A stretch of DNA of 64,000 nt from Alphaproteobacteria bacterium (GCA_003139615.1 PLJH01000027.1:39068-103067), one strand, 5' to 3'. Shown: positions 49,680 through 58,852, counted from the stretch's first letter. Translations and numbers: made by a program. Notes: generated from the letters alone by a model not told the origin.

Positions 49680-49768
49680 GACAGTATTACTGTCAATATA
49701 CTCGATACCAACAGAGCGCTTGATCGTCACTGTACGAGACACAAGATATATTAGACAGTGATACTGCC
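49680..49768 (+). promoter_or_regulatory. Two matching dyads upstream of gltD
   Basis: GACAGTATTACTGTC (49680-49694) is a perfect 6-3-6 inverted repeat. GACAGTGATACTGCC (49754-49768) is a near copy with one arm mismatch. Their centres are 74 bp apart, close to seven helical turns. A candidate promoter (TTGATC at 49720; AT-rich -10 near 49743-49752) lies between. They look like operators for a dimeric regulator of gltD-gltB; the regulator is unknown. Confidence 0.45.
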
Positions 49769-49850
49769 TTTCCATTCACTTTTCCCTAGCTCCGCCTGCG
49801 CAAATTCCGTATGCACGAAAGATGTGAAAGAGCATTGCGTGGAATTCGCC

Positions 49851-51296
49851 ATGGCCGATCAAATGTTGCGCTTCATTTCCCTCGACCAGGAGCTCCCCGA
49901 AAAGCGCTCCGCGCAAACGCGCGCGCAGGATTTCCATGAAATCTATGCGGAGTATCTGACCGAGAAGGCGGCCGCGCAGGCGTCCCGCTGCTCGCAATGC
50001 GGCGTGCCGTTCTGTCAGGTCCACTGCCCGCTTCACAACAACATCCCGGATTGGCTGAAGCTGACGGCGGAAGGCCGCCTCGAAGAGGCGTATGAGCTCG
50101 CCCAATCGACCAACAACATGCCGGAGATCTGCGGCCGCATCTGCCCGCAGGATCGTCTGTGCGAAGGCAATTGCGTCATCGAGCAATCGGGCCACGGCAC
50201 GGTCACCATCGGCGCGGTCGAGAAATACATAACCGATACCGCCTGGCAGCAGGGCTGGGTGAAACCGCTGAAGCCGCGCCGCCTGCGCCCCGAACATGTG
50301 GGCATCGTCGGCGCAGGTCCGGCGGGGCTCGCCGCCGCCGAGGAACTTCGCCGCAAAGGCTACAAAGTCACCGTCTATGATCGGCATGATCGCGCGGGCG
50401 GCCTCCTCATCTATGGGATTCCGAATTTCAAGCTGGAGAAGGATGTCGTCATCCGCCGCGTAAAACGCCTGGAAGACGGCGGCATCAAATTCCGACTCGG
50501 TTTCGAACTCGGCCGCGATTCCTCGCTTCCCGATTTTCGCGACGCGCATGACGCGGTGCTGCTCGCGACGGGCGCATACAAACCGCGCGAGATCGAAGCG
50601 CCGGGCGTGGGGCTTGGACGCATCGTGCCGGCGCTCGAATTCCTCATCGCCTCCAATCGCAAGGGCCTTGGCGATGACGTTCCGGAATTCGAGTCGGGCG
50701 CGCTCGATGCGAACGGCAAGAACGTCGCCGTCATCGGCGGCGGCGACACCGCGATGGATTGCGTGCGCACGGCCATGCGGCAAGGCGCCAAATCGGTGAG
50801 CTGCATATACCGCCGCGATCGCGACAACATGCCGGGCTCGTTGCGCGAAGTGGCGAATGCGGAAGAGGAAGGTATCGTCTTCGAATGGCTCACCTTGCCG
50901 AAAGCGTTTCTCGGCAATGACGCGGTCGAAGGCGTGCGCATATCGCGCATGCGGCTGGGCCTTCCCGACGCGACGGGCCGCAAGATGCCGGAGGAAGTCA
51001 AAGGCGCGGATTTCACCCTGCATGCCGATCTGGTGATCAAGGCACTGGGTTTCGATCCGGAAGATATGCCGGCGCTGTTTGCAGCACCCGATCTGGCGGT
51101 CACGCGCTGGGGCACCTTGAAGGCGAACCCGCCCTCGCTCGCGACCAATCTCGACGGCGTATACGCGGCGGGCGATGTCGTGCGCGGCGCATCGCTGGTC
51201 GTGTGGGCGATTAAGGACGGCCGCGATGCGGCAGCGTCGATCCACAAATATCTCGAGACGAAGGCCGCGACGGCCGCTCTGGAAGCGGCGGAGTGA
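49851..51296 (+). CDS. gltD: Glutamate synthase small subunit
   Basis: A 481-residue NADPH-oxidising subunit. N-terminal cysteines for [4Fe-4S] clusters are in CSQCGVPFCQVHCPLH and CGRICPQDRLCEGNC. The FAD motif is VGIVGAGPAGLAAAEEL and the NADPH motif VAVIGGGDTAMDCV. It feeds electrons to GltB. ATG 49851 gives the standard start (MADQMLRF); an upstream in-frame ATG at 49758 falls in the second dyad. The stop overlaps the gltB start (GTGA). Confidence 0.96.
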   Translation: MADQMLRFISLDQELPEKRSAQTRAQDFHEIYAEYLTEKAAAQASRCSQCGVPFCQVHCPLHNNIPDWLKLTAEGRLEEAYELAQSTNNMPEICGRICPQDRLCEGNCVIEQSGHGTVTIGAVEKYITDTAWQQGWVKPLKPRRLRPEHVGIVGAGPAGLAAAEELRRKGYKVTVYDRHDRAGGLLIYGIPNFKLEKDVVIRRVKRLEDGGIKFRLGFELGRDSSLPDFRDAHDAVLLATGAYKPREIEAPGVGLGRIVPALEFLIASNRKGLGDDVPEFESGALDANGKNVAVIGGGDTAMDCVRTAMRQGAKSVSCIYRRDRDNMPGSLREVANAEEEGIVFEWLTLPKAFLGNDAVEGVRISRMRLGLPDATGRKMPEEVKGADFTLHADLVIKALGFDPEDMPALFAAPDLAVTRWGTLKANPPSLATNLDGVYAAGDVVRGASLVVWAIKDGRDAAASIHKYLETKAATAALEAAE

Positions 51297-54200
51297 CGAC
51301 AATGAAAGCCACGCACCAGAACGACGGCGAAATCGAAATTGCCCGCTTCCGCGCCAATGCGAAGAAGCTGGAAGACGGTCACGCTTATTCGCCCGATCAG
51401 GAGCATGACGCGTGCGGCGTCGGCCTCGTCGCTGCCATCGACGGCAAGCCGCGGCGCGAAATCGTCACGCGCGCCATCGAAGCGCTCAAGGCCGTATGGC
51501 ATCGCGGTGCGGTCGACGCCGACGGCAAGACCGGCGACGGCGCGGGCATCCATCTGCAAGTGCCGCAGGATTTCTTCCGCGCCCAGGTCGAGCAGACCGG
51601 CCACAAAATACGTTCGGGCCGCATCGCGGTCGGCCAGATATTTCTTCCGCGCACGGATTATAACGCGCAGGAGACCTGCCGCACGATCGTGGAATCCGAA
51701 ATCCTCAATTTCGGCTTCTATCTTTACGGCTGGCGCCAGGTGCCGGTGGACATCTCCATCATCGGCGAGAAGGCGAACGCCACGCGGCCCGAAATCGAGC
51801 AGATCATGTTCGATCTGGGCGACACGAACATGGAGGCGCTCGAACGCCGGCTCTATCTGTGCCGCAGGCGTATCGAGAAGCGCGTGCGCGAAGCGGCCAT
51901 CCAGGATTTCTATGTCTGCTCGCTGTCGTCGCGTTCGCTGATCTACAAGGGCATGTTCCTGGCGGAACAGCTTTCGAATTTCTATCCCGACCTGAAGGAC
52001 CCGCGTTTCGTTTCGGCGTTTGCGATCTTCCACCAGCGCTATTCGACCAACACCTTCCCCACCTGGCGGCTCGCGCAACCCTTCCGCATGATCGCGCACA
52101 ATGGCGAGATCAATACGCTGAAGGGCAACGTCAACTGGATGAAGAACCACGAGTTCAAGATGGCGTCGCAGCTCTTCGGCGAACATGGCGACGACATCAA
52201 GCCGATCATCCAGCCCGGCAGTTCGGATTCCGCGGCGTTCGACGCCGTGTTCGAAGTGCTGGTGCGTGCGGGCCGCACCGCACCGCTCGCCAAGACGATC
52301 CTCGTGCCGGAAGCGTGGTCGAAGAAAGCCTCGACCATGCCCGATGCGCATCGCGCGATGTATTCCTATGCGAATGCCGTGATGGAGCCGTGGGACGGGC
52401 CGGCAGCACTCGCCGCCACCGACGGCCGCTGGGTCATCGCCGGCATGGATCGCAACGGATTGCGTCCGCAGCGTTATGCGGTGACGGAAGACGGCTTGCT
52501 GTTCGTCGGCTCCGAAACCGGCATGGTGGTGCTCGACGAAGCGCGCATCACGCGCAAGGGCCGCGTCGGTCCGGGGCAGATGCTCGCGCTCGATCTTGAG
52601 GAAGGCCGTTTCTACGAAGACCGCGCGATCAAGGACAAGCTCGCGGGCGAATATCCTTATGAGGAATGGACGAAGAAGATCGTCGAGCTGGAGCCGATCA
52701 TCGGCCCGGGCGCCGAGCCGCGCTTGTTCGACAAAGAGACGTTGCGCCGCCGCCAGACTGCTGCCGGTTACACCATCGAAGATCTGGAACTGATCCTTCA
52801 TCCGATGGTGGAGGACGGCAAGGAAGCGATCGGCTCGATGGGCGACGACACGCCGCTGGCCGTTCTGTCGGAGCAATACCGCCCGCTGTCGCATTACTTC
52901 CGGCAGAATTTCAGCCAGGTGACGAACCCGCCCATCGACTCGCTGCGCGAAGGCCGCGTGATGAGCCTGAAGACGCGTTTCCGCAATCTCGGCAACGTGC
53001 TGGCGCAGGACGAATCCCAGGCGGAAGTGTTCGTGCTGGAAAGCCCCGTCATTTCCACGGGCATGTATGCCCGCATGAAGGATCATCTCGAAGGCCGCTT
53101 CTACGAGATCGATTGCGTGTTCCGGGTGAAGGACGGCGAACCGAAAGAAGGCGCGCTGCGCCAGGCGATCGAGCGCGTGCGCGCCGAAGCCGAAGATGCG
53201 GTGCGCGAAGGCTATAACCACCTGATCCTCACCGACGAGCGCGTGGATCGCGATCTGGCGCCCATGCCGATGATCCTGGCCACCGGCGCTGTCCACAGCC
53301 ATCTCGTGCGCCAGGGCCTGCGCACCTACACCTCCATCAACGTGCGGTCTGCCGAATGTTTCGACACGCATTATTTCGCGGCGCTGATCGGCGTGGGCGC
53401 CACGACCGTCAATGCCTATCTCGCGCAGGAATGCATTGCAGATCGCCACGCACGCGGGCTGTTCGGTAAGCTCACCTTGGGCGAATGCGTGAAGCGCTAT
53501 CTCGATACTGTCAGCGCGGGCCTGCTCAAGATCATGTCCAAGATGGGCATTTCGGTGCTCTCGTCCTATCGGGGAGCGTACAACTTCGAAGCGGTGGGTC
53601 TTTCGCGCTCGATGGTGGCCGATATTTTCCCGGGCATGCCGAGCCGCATTTCCGGCATCGGGCTGAACGGTATCGCCACAAAAATCGCCCGCGTTCATGC
53701 GCGCGCCTTCGATGACGATGCGGCGGTGCTGCCTGTCGGCGGCTTCTACAAATCGCGCCAGGGCGGAGAGACGCACGCCCACGAAGCGAAGCTCATTCAC
53801 CTCTTGCAAAGCGCGGTCTCGAACGACTCCTACACGACGTTCAAGGAGTATTCGAAAGCGGTATGGTCGCTGCCGCCCGTTTCGCTGCGCCATCTGATGC
53901 AGTTCCGGCCGGGCGAAGCGATCCCGCAGGACGAAGTCGAATCCAGCACGGAAATCCGCAAACGCTTCGTCACACCCGGCATGTCGCTGGGTGCGCTGTC
54001 CCCCGAAGCGCATGAAGCGCTCAACATCGCGATGAACCGCATCGGCGCGAAATCCGATTCCGGCGAAGGCGGCGAGAACCCGGCCAACTTCCGCCCGAAA
54101 CCCAATGGCGACAATCCGAACTCCGCGATCAAGCAGGTAGCCTCGGGCCGCTTCGGCGTGACGGCCGAATATCTGAACCAATGCCGCGAACTTGAGATCA

Positions 54201-55849
54201 AGGTGGCGCAGGGCGCGAAGCCGGGAGAAGGCGGACAGCTGCCCGGCTTCAAGGTCACCGAAATGATCGCGAAGCTGCGCCATGCGACGCCCGGCGTGAT
54301 GTTGATCTCGCCGCCGCCCCATCACGACATCTATTCGATCGAAGACCTGGCCCAACTCATCTACGATCTCAAGCAGATCAATCCGGATGTGCGGGTTTGC
54401 GTGAAGTTGGTCGCGGCGACAGGCATCGGCACGATTGCGGCCGGTGTCGCGAAGGCCAAGGCCGATGTGATCCTGATCTCCGGCCACAGCGGCGGCACGG
54501 GCGCTTCGCCGCAAACCTCCATCAAATATGCGGGCGTGCCGTGGGAGATGGGGCTCACGGAAGCCAACCAGATTCTCACGCTGAACAATCTGCGCCACCG
54601 CGTGGTGCTGCGCACCGACGGCGGCATCCGAACGGGCCGCGACGTGGTGATGGCGGCCATGATGGGCGCGGAGGAATTCGGCGTCGGCACGGCCGCGCTG
54701 ATCGCGATGGGCTGCATCATGGTGCGGCAATGCCATTCCAACACCTGCCCCGTCGGCGTCTGCACGCAGGATGAAAAGCTGCGCGCGAAGTTCGCGGGCA
54801 GTGCCGACAAGGTCGTGCATCTGTTCAGCTTTATCGCCGACGAAGTGCGCGAGATCCTGGCGTCGCTGGGCTTCCGCAAACTTGAAGAGGTGATCGGCCG
54901 CACCGACCTGCTCTACCAGATGAGCCGCGGCGCGGAAGACCTCGACGATCTCGATCTCAATCCGCTTCTCGTGCAGGCCGATCCCGGCGGCCACGCGCGC
55001 TTCTCGACCTTGAAGGGCCGCAACGAAGTGCCCGACACGCTGGATGCGCAGATCGAGAAGGACGCGGAGCCGTTCCTGCGCGACGGCGAGAAGATGCAAC
55101 TGGTCTATAGCGTGCGCAACACGATGCGCTCGATAGGAGCGCGCATCTCGTCGCGCATCGTGCGCAAATGGGGGATGACGGGCCTGCCGCCCGCGCATCT
55201 GACCTTGCGGCTGCGGGGGTCCTGCGGGCAATCGCTGGGCGCGTTCGCCGTGCAGGGATTGAAGATCGAAGTGTCCGGCGATTCCAACGACTATGTCGGC
55301 AAGGGACTTTCCGGCGCCACGATCATCGTGCGGCCTGCCACGTCGGCGAAGTTCGTCGCCAATGCGAACACGATCATCGGCAACACGGTGCTCTATGGTG
55401 CGACCGCCGGAAAATTGTTTGCGGTGGGACAGGCAGGCGAACGTTTCGCCGTGCGCAATTCGGGCGCCATCGCCGTGGTCGAAGGCTGCGGCTCCAACGG
55501 CTGCGAATATATGACGGGTGGGGTCGTCGCGATCCTGGGCCCCGTCGGCGACAATTTCGGCGCGGGCATGACGGGCGGCGTGGCATTTGTGTACGACGCC
55601 GACGGCCGCTTCGAAGAGCACGTCAATCCCGACACGATCGTGTGGCAACGCGTGGCGAGCGCGCATTGGGAAAGCGTGTTGCGCGGATTGATCGAAGAAC
55701 ACCGCAAGGAATCGAGCTCGGTCTTCGCAGGCCAATTGCTCGCGCAATGGGAACTGGAACTTGGTCGCTTCTGGCAAGTGGTGCCGAAGGAAATGCTGAG
55801 CCGCATCGCGCATCCGCTCAGCGACGAACCTGCGGCGGCGAGGGCGTAG
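51293..55849 (+). CDS. gltB: Glutamate synthase large subunit
   Basis: A 1518-residue enzyme making glutamate from 2-oxoglutarate and glutamine. An approximately 40-residue propeptide precedes the catalytic Cys41 (HDACGVGLVAAIDG). Then come the class II amidotransferase domain, the central domain, the FMN-binding synthase domain (CVKLVAATGIGTIAAGVAKA; GGTGASPQTSIKYAG; [3Fe-4S] cysteines in CIMVRQCHSNTCPVGVC), and the C-terminal GXGXG domain. Here gltD comes first. ATG 51302 is an alternative to GTG 51293. Confidence 0.96.
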   Translation: MTTMKATHQNDGEIEIARFRANAKKLEDGHAYSPDQEHDACGVGLVAAIDGKPRREIVTRAIEALKAVWHRGAVDADGKTGDGAGIHLQVPQDFFRAQVEQTGHKIRSGRIAVGQIFLPRTDYNAQETCRTIVESEILNFGFYLYGWRQVPVDISIIGEKANATRPEIEQIMFDLGDTNMEALERRLYLCRRRIEKRVREAAIQDFYVCSLSSRSLIYKGMFLAEQLSNFYPDLKDPRFVSAFAIFHQRYSTNTFPTWRLAQPFRMIAHNGEINTLKGNVNWMKNHEFKMASQLFGEHGDDIKPIIQPGSSDSAAFDAVFEVLVRAGRTAPLAKTILVPEAWSKKASTMPDAHRAMYSYANAVMEPWDGPAALAATDGRWVIAGMDRNGLRPQRYAVTEDGLLFVGSETGMVVLDEARITRKGRVGPGQMLALDLEEGRFYEDRAIKDKLAGEYPYEEWTKKIVELEPIIGPGAEPRLFDKETLRRRQTAAGYTIEDLELILHPMVEDGKEAIGSMGDDTPLAVLSEQYRPLSHYFRQNFSQVTNPPIDSLREGRVMSLKTRFRNLGNVLAQDESQAEVFVLESPVISTGMYARMKDHLEGRFYEIDCVFRVKDGEPKEGALRQAIERVRAEAEDAVREGYNHLILTDERVDRDLAPMPMILATGAVHSHLVRQGLRTYTSINVRSAECFDTHYFAALIGVGATTVNAYLAQECIADRHARGLFGKLTLGECVKRYLDTVSAGLLKIMSKMGISVLSSYRGAYNFEAVGLSRSMVADIFPGMPSRISGIGLNGIATKIARVHARAFDDDAAVLPVGGFYKSRQGGETHAHEAKLIHLLQSAVSNDSYTTFKEYSKAVWSLPPVSLRHLMQFRPGEAIPQDEVESSTEIRKRFVTPGMSLGALSPEAHEALNIAMNRIGAKSDSGEGGENPANFRPKPNGDNPNSAIKQVASGRFGVTAEYLNQCRELEIKVAQGAKPGEGGQLPGFKVTEMIAKLRHATPGVMLISPPPHHDIYSIEDLAQLIYDLKQINPDVRVCVKLVAATGIGTIAAGVAKAKADVILISGHSGGTGASPQTSIKYAGVPWEMGLTEANQILTLNNLRHRVVLRTDGGIRTGRDVVMAAMMGAEEFGVGTAALIAMGCIMVRQCHSNTCPVGVCTQDEKLRAKFAGSADKVVHLFSFIADEVREILASLGFRKLEEVIGRTDLLYQMSRGAEDLDDLDLNPLLVQADPGGHARFSTLKGRNEVPDTLDAQIEKDAEPFLRDGEKMQLVYSVRNTMRSIGARISSRIVRKWGMTGLPPAHLTLRLRGSCGQSLGAFAVQGLKIEVSGDSNDYVGKGLSGATIIVRPATSAKFVANANTIIGNTVLYGATAGKLFAVGQAGERFAVRNSGAIAVVEGCGSNGCEYMTGGVVAILGPVGDNFGAGMTGGVAFVYDADGRFEEHVNPDTIVWQRVASAHWESVLRGLIEEHRKESSSVFAGQLLAQWELELGRFWQVVPKEMLSRIAHPLSDEPAAARA

Positions 55850-55860
55850 CCACTCGCCGA

Positions 55861-55957
55861 TGGAGCGCGGGCGCTTGTGGCCGGGCGTTCGACCCGGCCA
55901 TCCAGCCCGCTCTTCTAAACTCATCGCCGCCCATGCGGGCTGGAAGCCCGCGCTCCA
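55861..55957. repeat. Composite palindrome downstream of gltB
   Basis: Outer arms TGGAGCGCGGGC (55861-55872) and GCCCGCGCTCCA (55946-55957) are exact complements. Inside are two smaller hairpins: GGCCGGG/CCCGGCC (55879-55899) and GCGGGC/GCCCGC (55935-55951). An eight-T run follows at 55969-55976. It may end gltB transcription, and the arms look like a dispersed GC-rich repeat. Confidence 0.6.
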
Positions 55958-56174
55958 AACTTGCGCGATTTTTTTTGACCCAGAAAAACACAATAAAAAC
56001 AATGGCTTGAGTCCGCCGAGCAGGGCTTTAGAGGCCCTGCAAAAACCCAGCTCGAACCCTGTCGTTTGGCTGCTCGGAGAGGCTTCGCGACGTCCAGCCC
56101 GGCTTCCCGAACTCTTCCCCATCGATGCGACGAAGATGCCTGCACTCTTTTTCTTGCGTGGAAAAATTTTTCGT

Positions 56175-56515
56175 CCTGTTAATTCCAGAAAAATCCAACG
56201 AAACAAAGGCCTTAGGAAAGGCATAACAAGCACTAACAGGCGCCTGTTATAGCCCTGTTCCACCCCCGGATTCTGCCTGCTCTGAAGAGCCCGGCGATTC
56301 GGCCATCGCCCAAGGTTTCCCCTGTTAAACAGGCGAAATAACAGGGGAGAATTTTTGCGCGCGGCAGACGCGTGCGAATTCCACCCGCCCCACGAGGGCG
56401 GGTCGAAATTGTCTTTGAGCGACAGCGAAAAGAGAATTTCGGGGCGGGGGACTTTGTCCGCATGACCTGCGCCAGGACCTTTCTCCCCTGATAAACACGA
56501 AAATAACAGGACCTG
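56175..56515. repeat. Cluster of CCTGTTA/TAACAGG inverted repeats
   Basis: CCTGTTAA at 56175, TAACAGG/CCTGTTA at 56234-56249, the perfect dyad CCTGTT-A-AACAGG at 56321-56333 nested with CCCCTGTTA/TAACAGGGG (56319-56347), and a diverged copy near 56485-56510. Spacing is irregular, so this is not a CRISPR. It resembles scattered repeats found in Rhizobiales intergenic DNA. Confidence 0.55.
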
Positions 56516-56835
56516 CCTCCCCAACGCGTCGACGCCGAATGTCGCCGACCCTTCGTTCGAGCAGTCCGAAGCGGCGCGCGCGGCACTACAACCCGCACGC
56601 GCACGAACGGGCCGGCCCTTCGGTTGACGAACCGGTGCCGACAAGTCGGGATTGACAATCATTCTTTTGTGTTCATGATATGTTCCTTTGGACAATAGCC
56701 CGCTGCCGGTTCATTTGTCAACCGCATCAGTTTCCATGGATGGAGGGCGACGCCGCACGTCACATTTCCTTGGAATCGCCGAAGACCAAGGAGATTGAAC
56801 ATGAGCGGAGCCGGATTTAAACGTCCCGGAGTTGA

Positions 56836-57192
56836 GTGCCTGAACGTCTCCAACCGTACCACGGAGGGGATAACCCGACGCTCCTGCTCGCCCTTCACGA
56901 TATGGACAATGCCCGTAAGCATCGGCAACTGATTAAGTTCGAATCGTCGGCTCCCGGAATCGGCGTTTACAAATTCGGCGTCTGGCCCCGACTCGACGAG
57001 AAAATGCGGCGGCAACGCCCTGATAAGGGCTACGTTTTGGTTCGTGGAGTCGATAACCCTGACTACCAGATTCAAGTCAGAATTGAAGTAACGATCAGCG
57101 AAGCCGGAGTCCTGACAGGCAAGCCAATCATTCCGGCGCTTCGCCAACTCGCGAGCCTTACGGGCTCGATCACTACCATTTTCGATGAATGA
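56836..57192 (+). pseudogene. Truncated hypothetical protein
   Basis: A 118-residue frame beginning at GTG. The stretch LQPYHGGDNPTLLLALHDMDNARKHRQL resembles the middle of a widespread hypothetical family whose members normally have about 80-100 residues upstream. Here a stop codon (TGA) lies immediately before the GTG in frame and the upstream DNA shows no matching N-terminus, so the gene is probably a 5'-deleted relic. A shorter frame from ATG 56801 in another phase overlaps it. Confidence 0.5.
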
Positions 57193-57318
57193 CAGAACCG
57201 AATTGAAAAGTTACGGCCACATGATATGGGTTCACCCTAAAGTCTAGCGAGCGTAAAACCGGCGATTAAGTATATCGTTGACCAATCTCTCCACGGCAGT
57301 TGTTGGGAGAAAAATTAG

Positions 57319-57615
57319 ATGCGTGCATCAAGAATGTTGTTGATCGCCACCGCTTTGACAGCGTTGGCTGCGTGCTCATCGTGCCAACCATCCGGCACAA
57401 CGACCTCGATCGAAACGATAGATATTCAGGATAGGTTCATTTCTTGCGTAAGTCCGACTTTGAAAGTCAGACCAATTGGAGCCAGTCAATGCCCGGACGG
57501 CGATCACGAAGGCGGCGTCTGCCATTTGCTAAATGGCACAGCAGAATTCGTTGAGGACACCGAGGCTGCCGTCGATTCGTGCAAGCAGCGTGGTGGAACG
57601 CTTGAAGCGGGTTAG
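57319..57615 (+). CDS. Small lipoprotein, unknown function
   Basis: A 98-residue precursor with a lipoprotein signal: hydrophobic MLLIATALTALAAC with lipobox LAAC and Cys at residue 19. The mature part has paired cysteines (CVSP, CPDG, CHLL, CKQR), suggesting disulfides. I recognise no family. GGGAGAA precedes the ATG. It sits between the truncated gene and the convergent SnoaL-like gene. Confidence 0.6.
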   Translation: MRASRMLLIATALTALAACSSCQPSGTTTSIETIDIQDRFISCVSPTLKVRPIGASQCPDGDHEGGVCHLLNGTAEFVEDTEAAVDSCKQRGGTLEAG

Positions 57616-57701
57616 TTTGAAATGCTAAGGCGACGCCATACGGATTCAAACCCAGCGAGCGCACGTCTGGTAAGCGTCCGTCGATCAATCCCCCACCTCC
57701 A

Positions 57702-58169
57702 TCACCGCGCCGCGACCGGCGCGCTGAACTCCGACCATTCTTCCCGGATTTTGCCGCGGGCAAACCGCCAGATCGTGATGCCGCGCATGGTCATGCGCTT
57801 GCCGGTGGCGGACTTGCCGGTGCCGGTGTTCGTTCCCGTGCCGGTCCATAACACGGTGACGTAGTCGCCCTCTGCAATCTCATTGAGCACCGTCATCGCG
57901 AGATCGGGTGCTGCGTCCCGCCAGCCATGCACCGCCGCCTGATCCTGGGCCAGGTTTGCGTCGGTCGTGAGCCCGTGATTGACGAAATCCGGCGCATAGA
58001 TTTCACCCGCGACATCGTATTTTCCCTGGTTGAAGATTTCGAGAAACACGCGGCGCGCCGTCATCTTGTTCGCTTCGGCGTTTGAAATCCCGGAAGACGC
58101 CCCAATCGCCGTCGCGGCATTCGCGCCCGCGCTCACGGCGCAACTCAACATGACGATGAACAATACCAA
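57702..58169 (-). CDS. Secreted SnoaL-like / ester cyclase-fold protein
   Basis: A roughly 150-residue protein with a signal peptide (LLVLFIVMLSCAVSAGANA) and an NTF2-like SnoaL fold (RRVFLEIFNQGKYDVAGEIY, then FVNHG and a C-terminal GITIWRFARGKIREEW). SnoaL-type proteins include polyketide cyclases and isomerases; the catalytic role here is unknown. The start is uncertain: TTG 58169 with GAGG upstream, or ATG 58151. The long open frame extends through a palindromic repeat. A MerR-type promoter lies 250 bp upstream, pointing at this gene. Confidence 0.7.
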   Translation of the reverse strand: MVLFIVMLSCAVSAGANAATAIGASSGISNAEANKMTARRVFLEIFNQGKYDVAGEIYAPDFVNHGLTTDANLAQDQAAVHGWRDAAPDLAMTVLNEIAEGDYVTVLWTGTGTNTGTGKSATGKRMTMRGITIWRFARGKIREEWSEFSAPVAAR

Positions 58170-58195
58170 CAGCCTCGATACAACACCCCTCCCAT

Positions 58196-58325
58196 TGTCA
58201 TGGCCCGCGAATGCGGGCCACCCAGGTGGAGCTTGTTTACGGCGCCGATGATGCTCACACCGTTGCCCCCTCTTCGAGTTCAGAGACGCGTCAGCTGGGT
58301 CGCCCGCATTCGCGGCCGATGACAC
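58196..58325. repeat. Paired-palindrome dispersed repeat, copy 2
   Basis: Left arm 58196-58228 and right arm 58292-58325 are near-complementary and closely match the arms at 1681-1807. The central roughly 60 bases differ from copy 1. It lies in the leader between the MerR-type promoter and the SnoaL-like gene, so any transcript would carry this large hairpin. Confidence 0.75.
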
Positions 58326-58413
58326 ACAGGGGAAAAAACGAGTCCCTATTCGCGGCCATGGATACAAGGCGGCAGTTCTTCTCATGAGCCGTACTCCGGG
58401 TTTCGCGATTCCG

Positions 58414-58445
58414 AAGTTACGGTCTCTACCTAGGTAGAGGGTCAA
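58414..58445 (-). promoter_or_regulatory. MerR-type promoter with perfect 16-bp dyad
   Basis: Read on the minus strand: -35 TTGACC (58445-58440), then the perfect palindrome CTCTACCTAGGTAGAG (58439-58424), then a weak -10 (TAACTT/GTAACT at 58420-58414), giving the long 19-20 bp spacer typical of MerR-regulated promoters. The -35 overlaps the merR stop codon (TCTTGACC contains TGA). It is oriented toward the SnoaL-like gene. Confidence 0.72.
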
Positions 58446-58852
58446 GAAACTTTTTGAGCGTCGCCGGCAATCGCCGTGCGAATTTGACGAAGCGTGCGGC
58501 GCAGTTCGTCTTTCGTCGCCGACAATTCGCGGATTCGCTCATCGAGCATGGCGAGTTTCTGCAGTCCGATCTGCTCGATCTCTTCGAGGCATTGACGGTC
58601 CCGGCCCGGGGAAAACAACCCGTCGCTCCGCCGGGTTTTTTCCAGGATGCGGGTGATGCGTTTGGTCTCCCCCAGCGTCAGTCCGAGACTTTGGCACCTC
58701 TTGATCGCCTTCAGAATTTCCAGATCGAGCGGCCGATACAGGCGATAGCCGCTGGCCGTGCGTTCGGGTTCGCGCATCAGGCCGCGGCGTTCATAGAGCC
58801 TGATCGCCTGAACGCTCGCGCCCGCCAGACGCGCCAGTTCGCCAATCAGCAT
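58442..58852 (-). CDS. MerR family transcriptional regulator
   Basis: A 136-residue MerR protein. The N-terminal winged helix-turn-helix is LIGELARLAGASVQAIRLYERRGLM, followed by GYRLY and a long dimerisation helix (about 80-130). Cysteines are few, with no C-terminal Cys pair of the CueR kind, so the inducer is not evidently a metal. The ATG at 58852 gives the family N-terminus. A MerR-type promoter overlaps its stop codon and faces the SnoaL-like gene, the likely target. Confidence 0.88.
   Translation of the reverse strand: MLIGELARLAGASVQAIRLYERRGLMREPERTASGYRLYRPLDLEILKAIKRCQSLGLTLGETKRITRILEKTRRSDGLFSPGRDRQCLEEIEQIGLQKLAMLDERIRELSATKDELRRTLRQIRTAIAGDAQKVS

Larger units (their letters stand above)
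55850..56835. other. Non-coding repeat-rich spacer
   Basis: Nearly 1 kb with no supported gene. It holds a composite palindrome next to gltB and several CCTGTTA/TAACAGG repeats at 56175-56515. Open frames here are low in conserved signature, and one spanning 55860-56252 simply reads through the palindrome. A further inverted repeat (CACCCGCC/GGGCGGGT) lies near 56380-56402. This is probably decayed repeat or mobile DNA. Confidence 0.6.

Noticed and set aside
55860..56252. 130-codon plus-strand frame after gltB
   Set aside because: It starts inside the composite palindrome, and its first third is just that repeat translated; no ribosome site.
56175..56515. Possible CRISPR array
   Set aside because: Repeat units differ in length and spacing, are partly inverted, and there are no cas genes.
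50411..56695. A very long open frame (about 2094 codons) on the minus strand, antisense to gltD and gltB
   Set aside because: It is the mirror of strongly conserved gltD/gltB codons in high-GC DNA. It is rich in Arg, His and Ala with no recognisable domain.
56659..57147. 162-codon minus-strand frame opposite the truncated hypothetical gene
   Set aside because: The plus frame shows the recognisable family stretch; the minus frame has no homology feature I can name.
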